Origin: Pseudomonadota bacterium
GTDB lineage: Bacteria > Pseudomonadota > Alphaproteobacteria > Acetobacterales > Acetobacteraceae
Direction of reading: 5' to 3'
DNA length: 64,000 nucleotides
NCBI GenBank assembly: GCA_021798915.1
Contig: JAJZBM010000011.1
Coordinates: 17,992-81,991 of the forward strand
Shown: positions 39,412 through 47,231 of the stretch, piece by piece
How positions within the stretch are numbered: position 1 is the first letter of the stretch
How the letters are laid out: each line of letters begins with the position of its first letter
Translations under genes and position numbers: made by a program
Notes under the pieces: generated by a model
Seen by the model: only the letters and a program-made list of their open reading frames with translations
Database searches by the model: none
What the model was told of the DNA's origin: nothing

Positions 39412-40589
39412 GCGGTCGTGTCGCGGGATGTGTTGAAATTGCCTGTGTGGCGTCTCCGGTTTGGTGAGGATGGCGAGGTCAGGCGGCGATATCAAGAGGC
39501 ATTGAGGTGGGCGGCTCTCCGAGGCTCTGCCAACCGTCTACTTTTCGCATGGTGATCTGTCCGGATGCGAGCAATGACCAGAACAACATGGCGGCGGTTT
39601 CGGCCGAGGGGAGGACGGTCTGGGTCTTGATCCGGCGCTTGAATGCCTCGTGCAGCCGCTCGATCGCATTGGTCGTCCGCGCGGATTTCCATTGGCTGAC
39701 CGGCAGGCTGGTGAAGGTGAACAAACGGTCGCCGGCTTCTTCCAGGCTGGCCGCCACGGCCGGGCATTCCCGCCGCCACTTCGCCAGGAACCGCCGGCGC
39801 CGGCGCATCACCTCGGCACTGGTTTCGGCGTAGATCATGTCGTGGTAGTCGGTCGTGATCTCCTCATGCAGTGCCTCCGGGGCGTGCGCGAGCAGATTTC
39901 GATGCTTGTGAACCGTACAGCGCTGCGCCGGCACTTCCGGCCAGAGGGCCGCGAGCGCGCGATCGAGGCCGGCACCGCCATCGATAAGCAGGAAATCCGG
40001 GGTTCGCAGGCCGCGCGCGATCAGATCATCAAGCACAGCCCGCCAAGCCGCCTCGCTCTCGCCTCCCATAGTCTTCACGGCCAGCAAAACCTTCTGCCCG
40101 TCGCTGCGGATGCCGAGCACGACAAGCAGCGAGATGCTCGTCGCACTGCGGTCAAGCCGGACCTTCACCACCGTGCCATCGAGGATCAGTCGGACAATGT
40201 CCTCATCGGCCAAGCTGCGCCGGTTCCAGGCTTCCCAGTCCGCCTTCACCTTCCGCCAGGTGCGGCTGACCACGTCCTTGCCCACTGCACCCTTGAACAA
40301 CGCCCCCAATGCCCGCTTCACGCGCCGCGTGTTCGTGCCGGCAAGATAGGTCGCCGCAATCAGCGCCTCCTCAAGCAAGTCTTCAATGAACCCGCGCACC
40401 CGAACCCGGATGCCGGTCTCGATCGGATCGAACCAAGCCGATGCCGCCAGCAGGCCAGCTTCCGGCGTTCCCGTGCTATCCTTCTCCATGGCGTGATCTC
40501 CATCGGCGCTCCAACGCCGAGTCTGGTGGTTGAATTCACCCGGAGATTACGCCACCCCAGAATTTCCACACACATCGCGACGCGACCGC
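39412..40589 (-). mobile_element. Complete IS256-family insertion sequence
   Basis: 1178 bp bounded by imperfect terminal inverted repeats. The outer 14 bases, GCGGTCGTGTCGCG at 39412-39425 and the reverse complement of 40576-40589, differ at one position, and similarity continues about 25 bases further in. It carries one transposase gene. The 8 bases on each side (39404-39411 and 40590-40597) do not match, so no target duplication is seen; this argues for rearrangement after insertion. It lies 64 bases left of the tRNA-Ser-type attachment repeat. Confidence 0.9.
39479..40489 (-). CDS. IS256-family (mutator-type) transposase
   Basis: A 336-residue DDE transposase of the IS256/Mutator superfamily. 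Likely catalytic residues are the aspartate in L-I-L-D-G-T-V-V-K-V, the aspartate in [10 protein letters not shown], and the glutamate in T-N-A-I-E-R-L-H. The family signature P-A-Q-R-C-T-V-H-K-H-R-N-L is present. It appears intact from M-E-K-D-S-T-G to the stop and may be active. A partial copy is at 36888-37469 in the opposite orientation. Confidence 0.95.
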   Translation of the reverse strand: MEKDSTGTPEAGLLAASAWFDPIETGIRVRVRGFIEDLLEEALIAATYLAGTNTRRVKRALGALFKGAVGKDVVSRTWRKVKADWEAWNRRSLADEDIVRLILDGTVVKVRLDRSATSISLLVVLGIRSDGQKVLLAVKTMGGESEAAWRAVLDDLIARGLRTPDFLLIDGGAGLDRALAALWPEVPAQRCTVHKHRNLLAHAPEALHEEITTDYHDMIYAETSAEVMRRRRRFLAKWRRECPAVAASLEEAGDRLFTFTSLPVSQWKSARTTNAIERLHEAFKRRIKTQTVLPSAETAAMLFWSLLASGQITMRKVDGWQSLGEPPTSMPLDIAA

Positions 40590-40653
40590 AAGCATTACCG
40601 CGTCAGCCGGCGTAAAATCGGCGCCCGCCGGCGTGCCTAGTTCTGCTCCGAGC

Positions 40654-40682
40654 TGGCGGATGGGGTGACTGCCGAACCTACG
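40654..40682 (+). repeat. Left attachment-site repeat (partial copy of the tRNA-Ser 3' end)
   Basis: TGGCGGATGGGGTG at 40654-40667 is identical to 47873-47886, the CCA end and acceptor strand of tRNA-Ser(TGA) read on the plus strand. Similarity continues more weakly (CGAACC at 40673-40678 matches the T-arm position). It is the expected product of integration into a tRNA 3' end and marks the left boundary of the element. Confidence 0.75.
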
Positions 40683-40820
40683 TTCCAAGCTGTTTTACAG
40701 CGTTTGACAAATCGCTGTTCCTGGCTGAATCCCTTGGAATAGCCGTTCCGTTCCGTTTCGATTTGTCTGGCAGAATCCATCAAAACCGGGTAGCTAGCCA
40801 TAGCGCCAAGGGAGGCTGCC

Positions 40821-42047
40821 ATGCCCGATCGCCGCTTATCCGCCCTCGCCATCGCCAAGATAACCGCGCCCGGCAAACACCCGGATGGCGGGGGGCTCTA
40901 TCTCCAGGTTGCGCCGACCGGGGCGCGGACGTGGCTTTTCCGCTTCACGCGCAATCACCCGGACGGCGGGCCGAAAAGGAAATCGACCTGGTGCGGCCTT
41001 GGCAGCCTCGAAGTGGTGCCGCTCGCCGAGGCGCGGAAGAAGGCGCTCGATTGCCGGCGATGGCTGGCGCAGGGCAAGCACCCGGTCGAGGAACTCCGGC
41101 GCCGGCGGGCCGGTGATGCGGATGGAAAGACCTTCGGCGAGACGCTTGATGCCTATCTCGAAAGCCACGCGGCGGGCTGGCGGAGCAGGAAGCACGCGAT
41201 GCAGTGGCGTGCGAGCCTCGATCAGCACGCCGCCGGGCTGATGAAAAAGCCCGTTGCCAGCATCGACGTTGCGGACGTGCTCGCCGTGCTTAAGCCGGCC
41301 TGGCAGACGGTGCCTGAAACTGCTTCGAGGGTTCGCCAGCGCATCGAGGCGGTCATTGGCTACGCGATCGCGCATCACTGGCGGACGCAAGCGAACCCGG
41401 CGGTATGGCGTGGCGGGCTGGCCTATCTCCTGCCGCCGGTGAGGAAGGTCGCGCCCGTTCAGCACCAGCCGGCGTTGCCCTGGCGGGACTTGCCCGACTT
41501 GATGCGGCGGCTGGTGGATAGCACCGGCACTGCGGCGCGGTGCCTGGCGTTCCTCATCTTGACCGCGGCGCGGAGCGGCGAGGCGCGCGGCGCGCGTTGG
41601 GATGAAATCGACCTCGATGGCGCCTTATGGGTTGTCCCCGGCGAGCGCATGAAGGCGTCCCGCCCGCACCGGGTGCCGCTGAGTGATGCGGCGCTGGCGA
41701 TCCTGCGGGAGATGCTTCCCCTGCGGCGGGCTGATGATGGCCTGGTGTTCCCTGGCGGCAGGCCGGGGAGGCCGTTGAGCGATGTTGCATTGGCGAAGGC
41801 GCTTCGGACGGCGGGCGCCAAAGATGCGACCGTGCATGGCCTGCGCTCGACCTTTCGCGACTGGTGCGCAGAGAGCGGCAAGCCCCGCGAGATCGCCGAG
41901 GCCGCCTTGGCACATGCCAACAGGGATCGGGTCGAGGCGGCCTATGCCCGCAGCGATCTGATCGACCGGCGCCGGGTGCTGATGGAGCAATGGGGAGATC
42001 ATGCCATGGCGGGGCCGGCGGCGAAGGTGCGCAAACTGCGAGTGTGA
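40821..42047 (+). CDS. Tyrosine-type site-specific integrase (P4-like, DUF4102 N-terminus)
   Basis: A 408-residue tyrosine recombinase. The N-terminal arm-binding domain (D-G-G-G-L-Y-L-Q-V, then W-L-F-R-F-T-R) is the DUF4102 type of P4/prophage integrases that use tRNA genes. Catalytic residues appear as R251 (A-A-R-S-G-E-A-R-G), K278, H339-x-L-R342-equivalent (V-H-G-L-R-S-T-F-R-D-W), H365 and the nucleophile Y375. All are intact. GGGAGG precedes the ATG. The gene starts 153 bases inside the left attachment repeat and probably mediates integration at tRNA-Ser(TGA). Confidence 0.95.
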   Translation: MPDRRLSALAIAKITAPGKHPDGGGLYLQVAPTGARTWLFRFTRNHPDGGPKRKSTWCGLGSLEVVPLAEARKKALDCRRWLAQGKHPVEELRRRRAGDADGKTFGETLDAYLESHAAGWRSRKHAMQWRASLDQHAAGLMKKPVASIDVADVLAVLKPAWQTVPETASRVRQRIEAVIGYAIAHHWRTQANPAVWRGGLAYLLPPVRKVAPVQHQPALPWRDLPDLMRRLVDSTGTAARCLAFLILTAARSGEARGARWDEIDLDGALWVVPGERMKASRPHRVPLSDAALAILREMLPLRRADDGLVFPGGRPGRPLSDVALAKALRTAGAKDATVHGLRSTFRDWCAESGKPREIAEAALAHANRDRVEAAYARSDLIDRRRVLMEQWGDHAMAGPAAKVRKLRV

Positions 42048-42111
42048 CGTGAAGGATGGGCCGAGCGGCGCGCCAACGCCCCCGGCCCCGGTCAGCCAAG
42101 GATGACGAAAG

Positions 42112-42804
42112 ATGACTGACGCCCGAAGAAATACCACGGCGCGTCCGCGCAGGGGAACTCCCCGCGCGCCGATCTCGGCGGTTGAAGTTGCGCGCCTGAT
42201 TGACGGCCTGGCGCCGCACCTGAGCGGCGAGATGCGGCCTCGACCGGATTTTCTGCCGCCGGGGCCGAGGAAAATTCATGCGCGGCTTCGCGTCGACCCT
42301 GGCGGGCAGGTTTCTGCCGCGCTGAATCGCCTTCCGCACCATCACCCGGCAATTGTTCTTGCCGAGACCGTGCGGGCGGCGATGGCGGCGCTTGATCAGT
42401 TGCGGATTGAAGAAAAGGCGCAAGAAGCCATCGCGCGCGAGGATGACTGGGCGCGCCGCTTACGGGAAATCGCCAGTGAAATCGAGGCAACCTTTCCACC
42501 TGGTGGAATCATTTTAGAGGCGCGCGACCTTCGGCGAGTGGCCGATACCCATGCCGATCGCGCCGCGAGGTTGGCAAAGGCGCTCACGGAATCAGGGTTC
42601 AGTCGCAAGAAAGCCGCCCCCCGTGCCGCGATCATCGGCGCCGCCGCGCGGCTTCTCGCTGATGCGTTATGGGGAAATGGCAAGCGTGACCTTGAGGTTT
42701 TGCGGTTGCTGCTCGGCGCGGCGGTCGATGGCGAGGTGCTGCCGGGTGAGGTGCGAGCCGCACTTCGTTCTCGTGTCCGAACAAGGCGCCATTCGGAGGA
42801 ATAA
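42112..42804 (+). CDS. Hypothetical protein of the integrated element
   Basis: A 230-residue basic, arginine/alanine-rich, mostly helical protein. I recognise no domain. The middle (residues 95-135) is charged and could form a coiled coil; the C-terminal third contains an L-L-A-D-A-L-W-G-N-G-K-R-D-L-E-V-L-R-L-L-L segment. It follows the integrase by 65 bases and precedes the excisionase-like gene. Position suggests a regulator or accessory replication protein, but this is only context. Confidence 0.55.
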   Translation: MTDARRNTTARPRRGTPRAPISAVEVARLIDGLAPHLSGEMRPRPDFLPPGPRKIHARLRVDPGGQVSAALNRLPHHHPAIVLAETVRAAMAALDQLRIEEKAQEAIAREDDWARRLREIASEIEATFPPGGIILEARDLRRVADTHADRAARLAKALTESGFSRKKAAPRAAIIGAAARLLADALWGNGKRDLEVLRLLLGAAVDGEVLPGEVRAALRSRVRTRRHSEE

Positions 42805-42968
42805 TCGGCCCGTGAATGGCGCTTTCGATGTGCAGTTAGGAAATTCGCAGTCTGTGTCTGCATGTTTAAAGAGCCGGTTTTTTGCCGGGGGTGCAATTTT
42901 TTTAACAGCCACGGGTAATCGGGCGGTATTATCCGAGACGCAACGAAATGCCCGATATGGAGTGCAAG

Positions 42969-43172
42969 ATGGAACCTCTGCTTCTTACCTTGAGAGATGC
43001 CGCTCGGATCAGCGGATTTTCTCGGTCTCGGATTTACGCCATGGCAGGATTAGGGAAAATCGAAACCCGGAAGGCGGGGCGGCGGACGATGATCGTGACC
43101 GAGAGCCTCCGCGCCGCGATCGCCTCCCTGCCGTCCGCGCGGATCAAGTCCCCACACAAGGACGCAGCGTAA
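42969..43172 (+). CDS. Excisionase/AlpA-type helix-turn-helix protein
   Basis: A 67-residue protein (74 if the ATG at 42948 is used). The segment L-T-L-R-D-A-A-R-I-S-G-F-S-R-S-R-I-Y-A-M-A followed by G-K-I-E-T-R-K-A-G-R-R-T-M-I is the winged HTH of the MerR-like excisionase/AlpA group, which direct element excision or act as transcription activators. The start at 42969 has GGAG 7 bases upstream; the earlier ATG has no site. Its stop lies in one copy of a 17-bp repeat found again in the replication gene array. Confidence 0.8.
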   Translation: MEPLLLTLRDAARISGFSRSRIYAMAGLGKIETRKAGRRTMIVTESLRAAIASLPSARIKSPHKDAA

Positions 43173-43184
43173 CCCATTGAAAAC
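43168..43184 (+). repeat. 17-bp direct repeat, first copy
   Basis: CGTAACCCATTGAAAAC at 43168-43184 recurs exactly at 45943-45959 inside the GGTGACGCT array. Here it spans the stop codon of the HTH gene. An exact 17-mer shared by a stop-codon junction and a coding region suggests a functional DNA site. Confidence 0.75.
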
Positions 43185-43235
43185 CATATAGAAAACCCGC
43201 CGAGCGTGGGACCGCTGGCGGGCTAGGAAATCAAA

Positions 43236-44123
43236 ATGCAAGGAAACTCATACCCCTTTGGGGGGCAGAATGCAACCGAAATCGCGGGCCGCCTCCGCCT
43301 GGCCCGCGCCGGGCGCGGATGGCGGGGTGATTGTCCAATTTGCCAATACAAACAATCACTTAGCCTCGACGTTCGGGACGGCAGGGCCTTACTTTGGTGT
43401 GCTTCATGCAATGACCGCGCCGGACTGGTGGACCTGCTGCGCAGCGGCGGCGGCCCCCCTGAGCGCCGCGAGCGCCTCCCCCGCCTAGACCGCGCCGACC
43501 CCGCCGCCCGCCGGGCGCGGGCGGCGGCGGTTTGGGGCGGCGCCGCGCCGCTTTCGCCGAACTGCTCGGCCTCTTTGTATCTGAGAAATCGCAGGATAGA
43601 GCAGGCAATTCCGTCGCCGGCCCTCCGCTGGCGGCGTGATTGCCCGCATCCTGGCGGCGGCCGGCGCATCGCCCTGGTCGCCGAGATCACCGGGGCTGAT
43701 GGCAAGTTTTCAGGTATCCAGAGGATTTTTCTCGCGCCGGACGGACGAAAGGCCGATTGCGAGCCGGTCAAGGCGAGCCTCGGTCACGTCGCAGGCGGCG
43801 CGGTCAGATTGCAAACTGCCAGTCATGAACTCACGATTTCCGAAGGAATAGAATCCGCCGCCGCTGCCGGTCAGCTCCTCGGCCTGCCGGCCTGGGCGGC
43901 GGTGAGCGCCGGCAATTTGGCAAAATCTCTTATCCTACCATCGGAAATCCGTAGCGTGGTGATCGCGGCCGACCACGATGCCCCTGGCCTGCGCGCCGCC
44001 GAGGCCGCGTGCCGGCGCTGGCGTGCCGAGGGCCGCGAGGTGCGCGTTGTGAAATCCGTAGAGTCTGGCAAGGATTTTAATGACCTAGCGGCCGCTCGCG
44101 CGGCGGAGGCGCCCAATGAGTAA
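43236..44123 (+). CDS. Zinc-finger/Toprim primase-like protein
   Basis: A 295-residue protein of mobile-element replication modules. The N-terminus has a CHC2-type primase zinc finger (C33-P-I-C36 and C55-A-S-C58). The C-terminal half is a Toprim domain with the catalytic glutamate E203 in T-I-S-E-G-I-E-S-A-A-A and the D246-x-D248 pair in V-V-I-A-A-D-H-D-A-P-G, followed by K-D-F-N-D-L-A. It is shorter than DnaG and lacks a recognisable primase core between them, so synthesis of primers is likely but not certain. It overlaps the next gene by 8 bases. Confidence 0.82.
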   Translation: MQGNSYPFGGQNATEIAGRLRLARAGRGWRGDCPICQYKQSLSLDVRDGRALLWCASCNDRAGLVDLLRSGGGPPERRERLPRLDRADPAARRARAAAVWGGAAPLSPNCSASLYLRNRRIEQAIPSPALRWRRDCPHPGGGRRIALVAEITGADGKFSGIQRIFLAPDGRKADCEPVKASLGHVAGGAVRLQTASHELTISEGIESAAAAGQLLGLPAWAAVSAGNLAKSLILPSEIRSVVIAADHDAPGLRAAEAACRRWRAEGREVRVVKSVESGKDFNDLAAARAAEAPNE

Positions 44124-46059
44124 TTCGGATTTCACCCAACATGACGTGAACGATCCCCTCGCCGGCCTGGTCGAGCGCGCGACCGATGACCCAGGCGCGC
44201 CGTTCAAGCCGGACGTGCTCATCGCGCTCGCCGAATTGCGGGCCGAGGATCGGGCGGCATTTGAGGCTCTGCGGGCGACGCTCAAGGCGGCAAAAATCCG
44301 CGTCACGGCGCTTGATGCCGAAATCGACCGCGCCGCCGGCATCGAGCCCGGCGAGCGCCAGACGCAGTGCGACACCCTGCTTGCCCTCGCTGGCGAGGCT
44401 GAACTTTTCCACACGGCGGACCAGACCGCGTTCGCGGACGTGCGCATCGGCGATCACCGCGAAACGCTGCTGGTGCGCGGCAGAGGTTTCCGGCGCTGGC
44501 TGAGCCGGGCATTTTTTCTTCAGGAAGGCGGCGCGCCGAACGGGGAGGCGATGGGGGCGGCGCTGGGCGTGATCGAGGCGAAAGCCTTTTATGACGGGCC
44601 GGAACGCGCGGTTTTCATCCGCACCGGCGAGCATGACGGCAAACTCTATATCGACGTGGCCGACGAGACGTGGCGCGCCATAGAGATCGACGCGACCGGC
44701 TGGCGCATCATCGCCGAGCCGCCCTGCCGTTTCCGGCGCGCGGCGGGGATGTTGCCGTTGCCGGTGCCGGTGGCGGGCGGCTCGCTGGCGCCTCTCCGAG
44801 CCCTACTCAACGTAGGAAGCGAGGCCGATTTTATCCTCGCCACGGCCTGGATGCTCGCCGCGTTGCGGCCAAGCGGCCCGTTCCCCCTTCTGGCGCTGAC
44901 TGGCGAGCAAGGATCAGCAAAAACCACCTTCGCGAGAATTTTGCGATCGTTGATCGACCCGAACTCTGCCGGCCAACGCTCGCTGCCCCGCGAAGATCGC
45001 GACCTCTTCATTGCCGCGACCAATGGGCACATTCTCAGCTTCGACAACGTTTCCGGCCTGCCTTCTTGGATTTCGGACACCCTCTGCCGGCTCGCCACGG
45101 GCGGCGGCTTCGCCACCCGCACTCTATATAGTGACAGCGATGAGACGATCCTCGATGCGATGCGGCCAATCCTTCTCAACGGCATAGGCGACATCATCTC
45201 GCGCCCGGACCTCGCCGAGCGGGCCATCTTCCTCATCCTTCAAGCCATCGCCGAAACCGAGCGCCGGGCCGAGGCCGCGATCAATGCCGCCATCGACGCC
45301 GCCCGCCCGGAAATCCTCGGCGCCCTCCTCGATGCCATGTCCCGCGGCCTTCACCGACTGCCGGAAACGCGGCTCGACCGGATGCCTCGCATGGCCGATT
45401 TCGCGCTCTGGGCGACCGCCTGCGGCGATGGGCATCTCTGGCCGGAAGGCGGCTTCATGTCCGCTTTCGATGCGAACCGCGCGAAGGCGATCGATGACGC
45501 GATTGAAGGCGACCCGGTCGCGAACGCCATCCGCACGCTGATGACCAACGAACGCGCCGAAGGCCGCACCGACTGGACGGGCACCGCCGGAGAGCTACTG
45601 ACCGCCGTCGCCAGGGTCGCGGGCGAGACAGCTACCCGCTCGAAAACATGGCCCGCAGACCTCACCCGCTTTTCTTCCCGGCTCACCCGCGTTGCCACGG
45701 TCCTGCGCGCTATAGGCATCGAGATAGGACGCTATCGAGCCTCGCACGGGGTGCGGATGGTGCACTTGTTTTTCCAACCCGCTAAGGGACGCAAAACAGC
45801 GTCACCAGCGTCACCAGCGTCACAAACCGCAGAAAACGGCCATTTTTCGGGTGACGCTAAGGGTGACGCTACGGGTGACGCTAGCGCTCCGGGTGACGCT
45901 ACGGGTGACGCTGGTGACGCTAGCCGGTTTCCTAGCGTCACCCGTAACCCATTGAAAACAAAGCCGGGTGACGCTGGTGACGCTGGTGACGCTAAATTTC
46001 CTACCTTATCGGGTTCGGAAAAGACGCATATGCCGAATGGCGTTGGGGGCGTCATATGA
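44116..46059 (+). CDS. P-loop ATPase, probable replication helicase of the element
   Basis: A 647-residue protein. Residues 1-230 are a family-specific N-terminal region. The ATPase domain follows with Walker A G263-E-Q-G-S-A-K-T-T and Walker B I-L-S-F-D-N near residue 306, then R-L-A-T-G-G-G-F-A-T-R-T-L-Y and I-I-S-R-P-D-L-A-E-R-A as probable sensor/arginine-finger segments. This layout is seen in DUF927/P4-alpha-like replicative ATPases. Residues from about 558 on are low complexity (S-P-A-S-P-A-S, G-D-A-G-D-A-G-D-A), because the DNA there is a tandem array of GGTGACGCT units. Paired with the upstream primase-like gene. Confidence 0.8.
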   Translation: MSNSDFTQHDVNDPLAGLVERATDDPGAPFKPDVLIALAELRAEDRAAFEALRATLKAAKIRVTALDAEIDRAAGIEPGERQTQCDTLLALAGEAELFHTADQTAFADVRIGDHRETLLVRGRGFRRWLSRAFFLQEGGAPNGEAMGAALGVIEAKAFYDGPERAVFIRTGEHDGKLYIDVADETWRAIEIDATGWRIIAEPPCRFRRAAGMLPLPVPVAGGSLAPLRALLNVGSEADFILATAWMLAALRPSGPFPLLALTGEQGSAKTTFARILRSLIDPNSAGQRSLPREDRDLFIAATNGHILSFDNVSGLPSWISDTLCRLATGGGFATRTLYSDSDETILDAMRPILLNGIGDIISRPDLAERAIFLILQAIAETERRAEAAINAAIDAARPEILGALLDAMSRGLHRLPETRLDRMPRMADFALWATACGDGHLWPEGGFMSAFDANRAKAIDDAIEGDPVANAIRTLMTNERAEGRTDWTGTAGELLTAVARVAGETATRSKTWPADLTRFSSRLTRVATVLRAIGIEIGRYRASHGVRMVHLFFQPAKGRKTASPASPASQTAENGHFSGDAKGDATGDASAPGDATGDAGDASRFPSVTRNPLKTKPGDAGDAGDAKFPTLSGSEKTHMPNGVGGVI

Positions 46060-46294
46060 ACGCCGCCGCGCGGCTGATGAGCCGCCTGGAAGCCGCCGGC
46101 GTGGCGGTGGAACTCTCACCGGATGGGGAAAATCTCGCGTGGCGAGCGCCAGCGCCGCCGCCGCCTTCGCTGCTGGCGGAGGTGCGCGATCTCAAGCCAG
46201 CCATCCTCGACCTACTTGCTCGGCGCGGCGCTGACCGCAAAACACTTTCGGCGAGGGGAGAGGGAATTTCCGTTTCAGCGTCACCAGCGTCACC
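45798..46294. repeat. Iteron-like array of GGTGACGCT in both orientations
   Basis: Fifteen copies of a 9-mer. Plus orientation: 45850, 45862, 45874, 45892, 45904, 45913, 45967, 45976 and 45985. Reverse orientation (AGCGTCACC): 45798, 45807, 45816 (8 of 9), 45934, 46277 and 46286. Many copies extend to the 10-mer GGGTGACGCT. The array spans the 3' end of the ATPase gene and enters the next gene. It contains the second 17-bp repeat at 45943-45959. The layout resembles replication-origin iterons; phage P4 uses decameric GGTGAACAG-type iterons bound by its own primase-helicase. Confidence 0.85.
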
Positions 46295-46751
46295 CATGAT
46301 GCCGCCGGTCGAGACTAAAGCCGAAATTGAGACGACCCTTGGGCTGCCGATGGCGGATATCATTCACCTGGTAGAGTGGGCTCATGACGCCCCCGCCGGC
46401 CACGAGCGCCGCCGCTTGCAAGCCGCCGCGCGCCGGATGCTGACCGCCGGGCATGGCAGAATGGAAACCCTGCAAACACTTTTGCCTGCGCTTCCATTGC
46501 GATTCGAACAGGCGGATGCCGAGCTGGATATCGAGCGCGAGGCGATCCAGGCGGAGGAACGCACGCCGATGCTGCCCGCCCAGGCCCATGCCAAGGCCGT
46601 GCGCGGCCTGCGCCTCGCCGCCTCGCCCCTCGCCGGCACGCCGGGCGCATGGCCCTGCCCGGCCTGCGGACGCGGCATGTGGATATCGTCAAGCTGGCCG
46701 GGGCCGAAGCCGACGATCTGCCGCGAGTGCGAAATCGGAGAAACATCATGA
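46056..46751 (+). CDS. TubC-N-like and zinc-ribbon protein of the element
   Basis: A 231-residue protein. Its first 60 residues (L-M-S-R-L-E-A-A-G-V-A-V-E-L-S, then L-L-A-E-V-R-D-L-K-P-A-I-L-D-L-L) look like the TubC N-terminal docking domain, known from polyketide synthases but also common in mobile-element replication proteins. The C-terminal 45 residues hold a C-P-A-C...C-R-E-C zinc ribbon. The middle is helical. Two reverse GGTGACGCT copies lie in its coding region. It overlaps the ATPase gene by 4 bases, so it is probably part of the replication module. Confidence 0.7.
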   Translation: MNAAARLMSRLEAAGVAVELSPDGENLAWRAPAPPPPSLLAEVRDLKPAILDLLARRGADRKTLSARGEGISVSASPASPMMPPVETKAEIETTLGLPMADIIHLVEWAHDAPAGHERRRLQAAARRMLTAGHGRMETLQTLLPALPLRFEQADAELDIEREAIQAEERTPMLPAQAHAKAVRGLRLAASPLAGTPGAWPCPACGRGMWISSSWPGPKPTICRECEIGETS

Positions 46752-47059
46752 GCAATGCCGCCATAAGTATCATCGCCTGGACCCCGCGCCCCTCCGGGAA
46801 CCTGCTTGGCTTCTGCGATGCCCGCCTGCCCTCCGGGATGATCCTGCACGAAATCGGAATTCTGAAAGGCAAGGACGGCGCATGGGCGACCCCGCCCGCC
46901 AAGACCATGATCGACCGCGATGGCCGCGCCCTGACCGATGCCGCCGGGAAGCGGAGATACACGCCCGTCATCTCCTTCGCCGATGCCGAGACGAAGCGGC
47001 GGTTTTCCGCCAGCGTGATCGAGGCGCTCCAGCGCGCGCACCCGGAGGCCCTGCCGTGA
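46748..47059 (+). CDS. Small protein with possible SpoVG-like fold
   Basis: A 103-residue protein. The pattern G-F-C-D-A-R-L-P-S-G-M-I-L-H-E-I-G-I-L-K-G-K-D-G-A-W-split-A-T-P-P-A-K and the C-terminal helix A-D-A-E-T-K-R-R-F-S-A-S-V-I resemble SpoVG-type nucleic-acid-binding proteins (V-x-D-x-x-L-x-I-x-V-I-x-G-K-x-G-L-F-I-A-M-P-S-R). This is a pattern-level resemblance only. The ATG overlaps the preceding stop (ATGA), so it is translated with the replication genes. Confidence 0.6.
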   Translation: MSNAAISIIAWTPRPSGNLLGFCDARLPSGMILHEIGILKGKDGAWATPPAKTMIDRDGRALTDAAGKRRYTPVISFADAETKRRFSASVIEALQRAHPEALP

Positions 47060-47096
47060 ACGGACCAAGCCACCCTCCACACCCAAGGAACCAGCC

Positions 47097-47231
47097 ATGA
47101 CCAGCGCCACCAACCCCGACGCCCTGCTCGCCGAGCTCTACCGCCTCCGCCAGGCGCGCGAGCTGATGCGCGAGATCGCCAACGAACTGCCGCCCGGGCA
47201 TCCCGCCCGCACGCATGACCCGCCGCGCTGA
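47097..47231 (+). CDS. Small hypothetical protein (44 residues)
   Basis: A short open frame starting M-T-S-A-T-N-P-D-A-L-L-A-E-L-Y-R-L and ending in a proline-rich tail. It has a good ribosome binding site (AAGGA, 7 bases before the ATG), is on the operon strand and follows the previous gene by 37 bases. Mostly one amphipathic helix (residues 8-30). No family recognised. Confidence 0.5.
   Translation: MTSATNPDALLAELYRLRQARELMREIANELPPGHPARTHDPPR

Noticed and set aside
40690..40740. Promoter for the integrase (TTGACA at 40704-40709)
   Set aside because: The -35 is perfect, but at 16-18 bases spacing only GAATCC-like sequence is found, so no credible -10.
45798..46294. CRISPR array
   Set aside because: The 9-mer repeats are too short, occur in both orientations, have no regular spacers and lie in coding sequence.
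42112..47231. Anti-phage defence cargo within the integrated element
   Set aside because: No nuclease, kinase, reverse transcriptase, restriction or toxin-like motifs are seen; the recognisable genes fit integration and replication only.
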